64,000 nucleotides of DNA, taken from assembly GCF_003435375.1 (NCBI RefSeq), contig NZ_QWGL01000001.1, positions 186,001 to 250,000 on the forward strand, given 5' to 3'. The position numbers and the translations under genes were made by a program. The notes under the pieces are model-generated. The model was not told the DNA's origin, ran no database searches, and saw only the letters and a program-made list of their open reading frames with translations. Every line of letters begins with the position of its first letter. Position 1 is the first letter of the stretch. The stretch comes from Clostridium sp. AM34-11AC (GTDB lineage: Bacteria > Bacillota > Clostridia > Lachnospirales > Lachnospiraceae). Shown here one piece after another: positions 57,983 to 64,000 of the stretch.

Positions 57983-59074
57983 TTATCTGCTATACAAAAT
58001 ATCATATAGCTCTTTCAGCTGCCGGCGTACGAGAGAAAAAAACTCTCTCAGACGCCGGTAAAATAATGCTCTTTTTTCCATGCGGTTTTCCCGCTCTTCT
58101 TCTTTTAATATGTCTGATCTAAGATCCAGCGCCTGTTCATCTGTTTCCGGCCCAAATTTCCCTGTCATGCCGTAGAATACATTTTTCTCCAGTATATCAA
58201 ATACCTGGAGTTCTTCTTCCTCTGTCTCCATGCTGGCACATTCTTCCCGTGTTCCAAACCACATATAGCTTAAATGCAGAAGCTTCTGCGCCAGTATATT
58301 TACTTTAAATTCCTTTAGCCGGTTCTCAAGCTCCTGAAACTGGTCTTCTTCTGCTGCTTTTCTGTAAAATACATATAAGTCTGTCAGATGGCGTATCTGC
58401 AGATGTCCTGTTACATATAGGTAAGCAGACTGGATCATCAGATAGACTAGCTGGTCTATGGCATTCCATTCATAAATGTAGTTACCATTTTCTTTCAGGA
58501 AAGCACGCTGGAGCAGCTTTTCCATCCCCCTCTGGTATACCTGGGTTTTAAAAGGAAAGGTATGATAGATCTCCACAGAAAAGCGACCTGGTATACGCAT
58601 CTTTTCACCCACTCCCGGATAGAGAGTATCCGTTTCGTAGCCTATATTGACCAGATAGCCTTTTGCAAAAAGATAATCTTCCGGGTCAAGAAAAAAAAGC
58701 TTCAGAGAGCTTTCCCCTGCCATTTCCTCCCTTGGATACAGCTGTCTGCGGCTGCTGGAGGAAAGGACGAGTACCGGGATTTTTTTTAATTCCAGAAGGA
58801 CCAGTATCTCCCGTTCTCCTTCTGTGCAGCTTTCGTTGAATTTCAGAATATCGCTGTAGCGCTCATAAAAGCGTGTTTTCCACCGTTCCGGCATTTTTTC
58901 ATTATTTCCAAGGATTGCAAGATAGATCAGGTTTGAAATTTTGTTATAATCTGCAACCCGGAACAGCCTTTCCCAGTCCAGATTTCCATGAAGCGGCTTT
59001 AAATCATCCTGGCGCATAACAGATGCAGCCATATTTACCAGTATGCGGCCTTCATAAAAGTTTTGATTTTCCAT
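57983..59074 (-). CDS. Nucleotidyltransferase-fold protein (NTP_transf_5-like), degenerate active site
   Basis: 363 aa. Layout follows the putative nucleotidyltransferases of capsule loci: helical N-terminus (LDWERLFRVADYNKISNLIYLAI), a core KIPVLVLSSSSRRQLYPREEMAGESSLKLFFLDPEDYLFAKGYLVNIGYETD, EIYHTFPF and a helical end. In active relatives the core reads KGxxL...R--DIDLLV; here the DxD position is SLKLFF, so catalysis is doubtful. Last gene of the fliD-fliS unit, hence possibly a flagellar accessory or decayed glycosylation enzyme. Confidence 0.65.
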   Translation of the reverse strand: MENQNFYEGRILVNMAASVMRQDDLKPLHGNLDWERLFRVADYNKISNLIYLAILGNNEKMPERWKTRFYERYSDILKFNESCTEGEREILVLLELKKIPVLVLSSSSRRQLYPREEMAGESSLKLFFLDPEDYLFAKGYLVNIGYETDTLYPGVGEKMRIPGRFSVEIYHTFPFKTQVYQRGMEKLLQRAFLKENGNYIYEWNAIDQLVYLMIQSAYLYVTGHLQIRHLTDLYVFYRKAAEEDQFQELENRLKEFKVNILAQKLLHLSYMWFGTREECASMETEEEELQVFDILEKNVFYGMTGKFGPETDEQALDLRSDILKEEERENRMEKRALFYRRLREFFSLVRRQLKELYDILYSR

Positions 59075-59080
59075 TTAACT

Positions 59081-59485
59081 TCACCTGTTTTTTGATATTC
59101 TTCTGTTAAGTCCCCCATCGATCCTGCGTATCTTATCTAAAAGCTTTTCTGTGCGGCAACGCAGATCCTCAATACGCTTCTCCAGCATTTTTTCGCGCTC
59201 TGTCTTTCCTTTAAAACAGCTTTTTACATTCATTAATGGACCTTTAGCCAGATCTCGTAGATACCGGTCCCGAAGGCTGTTTCCCGCAGTCTGCAGGATG
59301 ATCTGTTCTTCACAGTCTGCATGGCGCTGCAGCTGTTCTCCCCTCATATCTAAAAGAAGAGAAGCGGAGACTGTGTCGCCGCGCTCCACTGCCTCCGCCA
59401 GTTCTTCCGTCAGACTACAAACTTCTCTTAATATATTATATCTCCTTTGAAGATATATCAAAATTGTTTCCAAGTCTGCGCTCAT
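59081..59485 (-). CDS. FliT-like helical flagellar protein
   Basis: About 134 aa from ATG 59485 (AAAGGAG upstream); an in-frame start at 59509 inside fliS is less likely. All-helical, with charged heptads (YLQRRYNILREVCSLTEELAEAVERGD; MLEKRIEDLRCRTEKLLDKIRRIDG). Position directly after fliS is that of FliT/FlgN-type chaperones. Similarity is too low to name by sequence; FliT-like is from gene order and form. Confidence 0.65.
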   Translation of the reverse strand: MSADLETILIYLQRRYNILREVCSLTEELAEAVERGDTVSASLLLDMRGEQLQRHADCEEQIILQTAGNSLRDRYLRDLAKGPLMNVKSCFKGKTEREKMLEKRIEDLRCRTEKLLDKIRRIDGGLNRRISKNR

Positions 59486-59495
59486 ATATTCTCCT

Positions 59496-59903
59496 TTAAC
59501 CGAAAACACTTCGTTCTCTCACAATATGCTGATCGCCGGAAATCTTTCCTGCCTGGTTAAATGCATCTCTTAATTCAGAAAGTATGTGGCTGATCCTTGG
59601 AATCTCTTCTGCCCTGCGTTCCCTTCCTGCTTTAACACGGCTGATATCATAGATCAGGTACTCATAGATACGTTTCAGATCCTTGCTGATGGGATACTGC
59701 ATATCCAGTATCTGTATTAAATACCGGACGATCCGTCCTGTTTTTTCGAGACATTCTTCAAAAGTCTCATATTTTTTATCCTCAAGTGCGATCTGTGCCA
59801 TTTTCAGACGTTTCACTGCTTCATCATACAATAAAAGCAACAACTCCAGATTGCTCATAGAATAGATCGTACTTTCCTTGTACTGCTTAAACTTTTCATA
59901 CAT
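59496..59903 (-). CDS. fliS: Flagellar chaperone FliS
   Basis: 135 aa four-helix export chaperone that caps the C-terminus of flagellin. Conserved YKESTIYSMSNLELLLLLYDEAVKRLKMAQ (about 8-37), the helical KTGRIVRYLIQILD, and YEYLIYDISRVK. 15 bp after fliD. Confidence 0.95.
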   Translation of the reverse strand: MYEKFKQYKESTIYSMSNLELLLLLYDEAVKRLKMAQIALEDKKYETFEECLEKTGRIVRYLIQILDMQYPISKDLKRIYEYLIYDISRVKAGRERRAEEIPRISHILSELRDAFNQAGKISGDQHIVRERSVFG

Positions 59904-59918
59904 GCTTTCTTACCCCCA

Positions 59919-62342
59919 TCAGCCACCTAACTGTGACAGGTAGCTGGACTGTGAATTCATCTGATTGATCAGCCTTTCCATCTGCGTAAACTGACTGATA
60001 TAACGGTCCTGCTCAGTTGACAGCTGGGACTGCAGGTTTGTGATGGTTTCCTGCATATCCTTTAATTCTTTATAAATACTGTTGTTAGTCAGGGTCAGGC
60101 TTAGTTTTTCAGATCCTGCCTCTTCAATAAGCACACCATAGGAATTTCCATTCTTGCTTGCATATCTGGTGGCATAAGTAGAAAGAGTACTGTCTATGGT
60201 GTTTACAATACCATGCGTGCCTGTGAACAGGTCTGATACCTTTTCCGGATCACTGTCCATGGCAGTTTTAAACTTTTCTTCATCAAATACGATCTTTCCA
60301 CCTGCTGTGTAATCATCTGAGAAGGAAATTCCGATCTTTTCAAGATCGTCATAAGAAACACCGTTTATCATCATTGAAGAGAAAATGCCCTGGGTAGCAT
60401 TGTCCAGATCTTTTAAAGCGCTGCTGTTGTACAGAATACCCTCTTTTGCCTTATCCTCCCAGTTTTTAATGGAGGTTTCATTCATTTCATTTTTCTGATC
60501 ATCTGTCAGAGGCTTATAATTACTGTCCGGCTTGGTTGTTGCCTGGGTGCGGACCTCATCGATCATGGCATTATAAGCTTCAATGAATTTCTTTACAGTC
60601 TCCGTTACCTTTTCTGTATCTGCTGATGCAGTAAAGCTGACGCCTCCTTCAGCAGTTGCCGAGCCTGTATTAAATGTATTCGTGGCTCTAATATCCAGAC
60701 CGTCAATGGAGAAGGTATTGCTGCTGCTGGTAATGGTGGTCTGTACCCCATTATAGAGAATACTCATCTCACCATCTGTGCCATCTGTGCTAACCCCGCC
60801 GAAAATGAGATTTGCTGCATCAGTAGTATCTTTTGGATCTGCACCAAGGGTGATCTTACGGCCCTCACCTTTTTCATTGGAAGAAAGAACAAATTTATTT
60901 TCACTGCCCAGATAGATGGCAGTTACTCCCGCATCTTTATTATTATTGATCGCAGTAAGCAGTCCGTCTACTGTGGTATCTGCAGTGATATTATCTATTT
61001 TTGCACCATTGACTGTAAAGTTTTTTAATGCGTCGTTTAATTCCTCTTTTGTATTGTATTTTCCCAGTCCCAGTTTGACCCTGTTCTCCCACAGGCTGCT
61101 TCCTGTACTGATCTTATTTGACTGGGTAGATGTGATACCCAGGGCATTCTGGAGTTCCTTTGAGTCTGCGGATATCTGTAATGTCTGTTTGTTGTCTTTT
61201 GCAGTAAACGTCAGGCTGCCATTTTGACCCTCACCTACAGTAACCTTTCCTGAACCGAAGGCTTTATCCAGCTTATTCTGTAAGCTATCCTTAAAAGCTT
61301 TAAAATCTTTTATCTCTTCCTTATCGCCGATCAGTTCAATATTCTTTGTCTGTCCGCCATAAGAAACAGAGATTGATTTTCCCTTAAGATAGCCGGAAAG
61401 GGGCTGCTTTGTTATAGCTGCAGCCTCAAATGAAGATGTATGGTCGTTAAATTCCTTAAGTGAAATGCCGTTATCTATTTCATCCTGATTCATGTTGCCG
61501 GAATTAAAGCCAAGACTCTTTAAAGCAGATGATGTTCCCCTGATCACATAGCTTTTTCCTTTATCGGTAATACTGTCTGTCTGACTGATCTGGATCTGAT
61601 CACCATTCAGTGTAAATTTAATGCCGCTCTTTCCATCTTTTCCGAGAAATCCCTGGGAATCAAGGGCTTCATTCAGCTGTTCTACTATCTTGTCAGAACT
61701 AGCCGTATAATCAATGGTAACTGTCTCTGTTTTTCCATTGTCCAGCTTTTTTTCATAACTGGTGGGGAACGTAAAGGTTGCTTCCGTTGTAAACTGCTTA
61801 TCTGTAATACTGTAGGTTCCAAATGTCAGCTTCGTTCCGGAAAGATTGGAGGTCTTTACTTCTTTATTTTCAAAATCAGACGCGCTGATGCCGCCTAAGG
61901 TAATAGCTGAATCTTTTTCATTTTCTGTTTTCTTTTCGCCGGAGATCAATGTGGCAGATGTTGCTAATTTGTTTACTCCCAGAACTGACACTCTGGATGC
62001 AGTGTCTGCGTTTCCTGTCGCTGATATATATTTTGTATAGTCAGGATCTCCCTGTACACTGACCTGGTTTTTTGCAAAGAAATCACTGTTTTTTAAGCTC
62101 TTTGTTGCTGAATAGCTAAGGTAATTGTCCTGAAGATCTATGATCTTATTGCTGATAGAACGATATGCATCCCGCTTCCATTCCAGTTTTGTCATAGCCT
62201 GCTTCTTGGCTGTGATCTTGGATGTTGTTCTTGCTGTCATCTGTTCGATCAGTGCATCCCTGTCAATACCGGAAGCTAAACCGCCATATCCTCTTAAAGC
62301 TGTATTTCCAAGACTGCTGCTTGTTCTTGATACACTTGACAT
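59919..62342 (-). CDS. fliD: Flagellar filament cap protein FliD
   Basis: 807 aa, longer than the ~470-500 aa of Bacillus or E. coli homologues because of an expanded central region. N-terminal LRGYGGLASGIDRDALIEQMTARTTSKITAKKQAMTKLEWKRDAYRSISNKI is the FliD_N signature; C-terminal GLDIRATNTFN... and LKDMQETITNLQSQLSTEQDRYISQFTQMERLINQMNSQSSYLSQLGG is FliD_C with its coiled coil. Repeated beta-type motifs in 160-560 suggest extra surface-exposed domains, possibly for adhesion (inference). Own sigma-28-like promoter. Confidence 0.95.
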   Translation of the reverse strand: MSSVSRTSSSLGNTALRGYGGLASGIDRDALIEQMTARTTSKITAKKQAMTKLEWKRDAYRSISNKIIDLQDNYLSYSATKSLKNSDFFAKNQVSVQGDPDYTKYISATGNADTASRVSVLGVNKLATSATLISGEKKTENEKDSAITLGGISASDFENKEVKTSNLSGTKLTFGTYSITDKQFTTEATFTFPTSYEKKLDNGKTETVTIDYTASSDKIVEQLNEALDSQGFLGKDGKSGIKFTLNGDQIQISQTDSITDKGKSYVIRGTSSALKSLGFNSGNMNQDEIDNGISLKEFNDHTSSFEAAAITKQPLSGYLKGKSISVSYGGQTKNIELIGDKEEIKDFKAFKDSLQNKLDKAFGSGKVTVGEGQNGSLTFTAKDNKQTLQISADSKELQNALGITSTQSNKISTGSSLWENRVKLGLGKYNTKEELNDALKNFTVNGAKIDNITADTTVDGLLTAINNNKDAGVTAIYLGSENKFVLSSNEKGEGRKITLGADPKDTTDAANLIFGGVSTDGTDGEMSILYNGVQTTITSSSNTFSIDGLDIRATNTFNTGSATAEGGVSFTASADTEKVTETVKKFIEAYNAMIDEVRTQATTKPDSNYKPLTDDQKNEMNETSIKNWEDKAKEGILYNSSALKDLDNATQGIFSSMMINGVSYDDLEKIGISFSDDYTAGGKIVFDEEKFKTAMDSDPEKVSDLFTGTHGIVNTIDSTLSTYATRYASKNGNSYGVLIEEAGSEKLSLTLTNNSIYKELKDMQETITNLQSQLSTEQDRYISQFTQMERLINQMNSQSSYLSQLGG

Positions 62343-62439
62343 ATCTGCTGCTCCTTTCAGTCATGTGATGTCGCGGAGTACATAAAATGCGCCGCTTCTG
62401 TATACTTTATCCCTGTGATTCTATAGATTCTATATAAAT

Positions 62440-62467
62440 ATTTCGGCGCAGCATGAAAATTTATAAG
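62440..62467 (-). promoter_or_regulatory. Sigma-28-like promoter of fliD operon
   Basis: CTTATAAA (62460-62467), 12 bp, GCCGAAAT (62440-62447), minus strand. The -35 overlaps the last codons of the ComFB gene. About 98 bp to the fliD start. Confidence 0.6.
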
Positions 62468-63192
62468 ATATGGCGTGGATGTTCTTTTACTTCCATACAG
62501 GCTCTCATGGACTGACTTAAAACAGCCACACGGAATTTATTGCGGTAAAAGGTTAGCAGCATCGGGACTGTCGTATTATCTGCTACAATATATTTGGGCG
62601 GCAGCCTGGTAAGCATCAGCGCTTTCACATCTGCCTGACAGCGGCTGCAGGTACAGGTATCATTACTTTTCAGTGCGTCAAGGATCAGTTCCGGAGTAAG
62701 GATCTCCTCCATGATATTTACGACCCGGTAACTTGGACCATCTTCCTGCTTCTGCTCTTCCTGTTGTTCCGGTTCTTTCTGTACAGGTGTCCCTGCGTTT
62801 GTTTTGGGCTGCTCTGTCTGTTCTTCTGTCTGTTCTTCTGTCTGTTCTTCCGGCTGTTCTTCCGGCTGTTCTTCCGGCTGTTCTTCCGACTGTTCTTCCG
62901 GCTGTTCTTCCTGCTCCCCGGGCTGTTCTGCCTGCTCTTCTGTCTGTTCTTTTTCCAGCTCCTGGATCAGATTCTTCTGGATCTCTTCTGCCAGCTTTCC
63001 TTCTTCTCTTGGATCGACTACAGTCACATTAGCGGAAGGCACTCTTACCGGTTCTTCAGCAGCTGATCCTTCCTGCTGTGTTTCACCGGAAGCTGAAGAA
63101 GGCGGCTGTGTTTCGCCAGAAGACGCAACTGGCGGCTGTGAACCTGTGATAAGGTTCAGCACATGTGAGGTTTTATTTGTTTTTTTTGCCAT
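62461..63192 (-). CDS. ComFB-domain protein with Glu/Gln repeat linker
   Basis: 243 aa. Low-complexity N-terminus, a repetitive Glu-Glu-Gln-Pro/Thr linker (about 84-130), then a C-terminal ComFB (late competence) domain: SYRVVNIMEEILTPELILDALKSN, Cys180/182/185 in CTCSRCQADVKAL and LTRLPPKYIV. The closely spaced cysteines suggest Zn binding. ComFB domains have been proposed as cyclic-dinucleotide receptors in other bacteria; here, next to ParA and fliD and in a genome with an EAL enzyme, a regulatory role in motility is possible. The stop of the ParA gene lies just upstream (the two CDS do not overlap). Confidence 0.8.
   Translation of the reverse strand: MAKKTNKTSHVLNLITGSQPPVASSGETQPPSSASGETQQEGSAAEEPVRVPSANVTVVDPREEGKLAEEIQKNLIQELEKEQTEEQAEQPGEQEEQPEEQSEEQPEEQPEEQPEEQTEEQTEEQTEQPKTNAGTPVQKEPEQQEEQKQEDGPSYRVVNIMEEILTPELILDALKSNDTCTCSRCQADVKALMLTRLPPKYIVADNTTVPMLLTFYRNKFRVAVLSQSMRACMEVKEHPRHIL
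62810..62925 (-). repeat. 12-bp tandem repeats encoding Glu-Glu-Gln-Pro/Thr
   Basis: About nine 12-bp units (GTTCTTCCGGCT or GTTCTTCTGTCT on the plus strand) inside the ComFB gene. In-frame and likely length-variable. Confidence 0.85.
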
Positions 63193-63193
63193 A

Positions 63194-63964
63194 TTATTTC
63201 TCCCTGAAACCTATGATCTTTTCTACCTCATCTAAAAACTTTCCATAATCCTTTACAGCTGATGCTCTCGGACTGTACTCAAAAATACTTTCTCCATGGG
63301 CCGGTGCTTCCGCAATCGCCACTCCGGACCTTATTTTTGTGTCAAATACCCGGGTTTCCAGCTGCCCGGCCAGCTGCCCGGCCATTTCCAATACATCCCT
63401 GCAAAGACATGTTCTTGGATTAAAGCGGTTTAGCAGGATACCCATGATCTTAAGGCCGGGATTGATCTGTATGCGGACAGATTCTACTGTTTCCTTTAAC
63501 TGTGACAGACCAACCAGACTGAGGATATCCGATGCCATTGGTATAATAAGATAATCAGAAACTGCATATGCGTTAACTGTGAGAAGATTTAAGGCAGGGG
63601 GTGTATCGATCACAATATAGTCATAAAAATCCATAACTGGTTTTAAAACATTTTTTAAAATAGATTCTTTTTCTTCTCCCGGATTATACTCCAGACCACT
63701 GCTGCTTAATGTAATATCAGAAGGAAGGATATCGATCCCTTCTGTGCGGCTGATCGCCTTTTGTATGGATACATCTCCTTTTAATACATCCAGTATAGTA
63801 GATCCTCCTTCGGTATCCAGACCAAGGCAGAATCCAAGATTTCCCTGGGGATCCAGGTCTATACACAGAACCTTTTTACCTGCCATCGAAAATCCTGCAG
63901 CCAGCGCTGCTGATGTTGTGGTCTTTCCCACACCGCCTTTTTGATTTGAAACCGTAATGACCAT
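63194..63964 (-). CDS. ParA/Soj-family ATPase
   Basis: 256 aa. Deviant Walker A VSNQKGGVGKTTTSAALAAGF (signature Lys before GGVGKT), CIDLDPQGNLGF, YIVIDTPPALNLLT and GILLNRFNPRTCLCRDVLE are typical ParA. No parB follows; the partner gene encodes a ComFB-domain protein. Next to fliD rather than the origin, it may position flagellar or chemotaxis complexes, like FlhG or ParC, rather than segregate DNA (inference). RBS AAAGGAGATAC. Confidence 0.9.
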   Translation of the reverse strand: MVITVSNQKGGVGKTTTSAALAAGFSMAGKKVLCIDLDPQGNLGFCLGLDTEGGSTILDVLKGDVSIQKAISRTEGIDILPSDITLSSSGLEYNPGEEKESILKNVLKPVMDFYDYIVIDTPPALNLLTVNAYAVSDYLIIPMASDILSLVGLSQLKETVESVRIQINPGLKIMGILLNRFNPRTCLCRDVLEMAGQLAGQLETRVFDTKIRSGVAIAEAPAHGESIFEYSPRASAVKDYGKFLDEVEKIIGFREK

Positions 63965-64000
63965 TTTATGTATCTCCTTTTATCCTCTCTTCTGCATACA

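Noticed and set aside
62733..63235. Cys/Ser- or Phe/Leu-rich frames on the plus strand
   Set aside because: Shadows of the Glu/Gln repeat in the ComFB gene.

Overview
The window looks like a chromosomal segment of a motile, spore-forming Firmicute, most likely a gut Lachnospiraceae. The evidence is spoIIR, a SufCBDSU operon with SufU, FliW-CsrA control of flagellin, short flagellins, a LexA box of the Bacillus/Clostridium type and canonical Firmicute promoters. No rRNA, tRNA or CRISPR array was seen. REGION 1 (1-9.4 kb): the start of D-Ala-D-Ala ligase (ddl) runs off the left edge, followed by spoIIR and a minus-strand efflux operon (TetR regulator, membrane-fusion adaptor, RND pump, two TolC-like proteins). 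The TetR gene has a perfect TTGACA-17-TATAAT promoter carrying two 13-bp palindromic operators. The operon's terminator appears to lie inside the spoIIR coding sequence. REGION 2 (9.4-21.4 kb): sufC-B-D-S-U behind a promoter with a 19-bp palindrome. Then come two copies of a holin-like type I toxin locus (30-aa membrane peptide plus convergent antisense RNA). The toxin promoter of each copy carries a LexA box, so the toxins are probably SOS-inducible. The copies are part of an imperfect ~0.7-kb duplication that also duplicated and truncated a threonine/serine exporter subunit. A redox trio follows (48-aa CXXC peptide, polyferredoxin, TlpA-like lipoprotein), then an M42 aminopeptidase. REGION 3 (21.4-32.9 kb): an AT-richer accessory island bounded by transposase remnants and a truncated AAA/DUF1703 gene. 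It encodes surface-glycan functions: a pyruvyltransferase with an F420-hydrogenase-beta-like partner, and a phosphonate operon (PEP mutase fused to a cytidylyltransferase-like domain, phosphonopyruvate decarboxylase, an unusual Rossmann dehydrogenase, a nucleotidyltransferase, an SDR epimerase, a phosphoesterase). A LicD fragment lies beside it. REGION 4 (32.9-64 kb): motility. It contains an MCP, an EAL phosphodiesterase with an 817-aa-class glycerophosphotransferase-like protein, cheA-W-R-B with a C39-like protease, a GT2-TPR glycosyltransferase, two flagellins, a lytic transglycosylase, two cell-wall-binding repeat proteins, an FlhB-like/FliK-like pair, flgM-flgN-flgK-flgL-X-fliW-csrA, fliD-fliS-FliT-like-nucleotidyltransferase, and a ParA/ComFB pair. 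Eight upstream regions share a sigma-28-like promoter with identical geometry (an octamer usually containing TTAT, 12 bp, then GCCGATAA-like), which suggests one late-flagellar regulon including glycosylation and c-di-GMP genes. A 133-bp MITE-like palindrome with a perfect 8-bp target duplication sits between flagellin 1 and its neighbouring glycosyltransferase. The best candidates for something new are the duplicated SOS-linked type I toxin loci, the phosphonate operon lacking a visible transaminase, and the coherent sigma-28 regulon.
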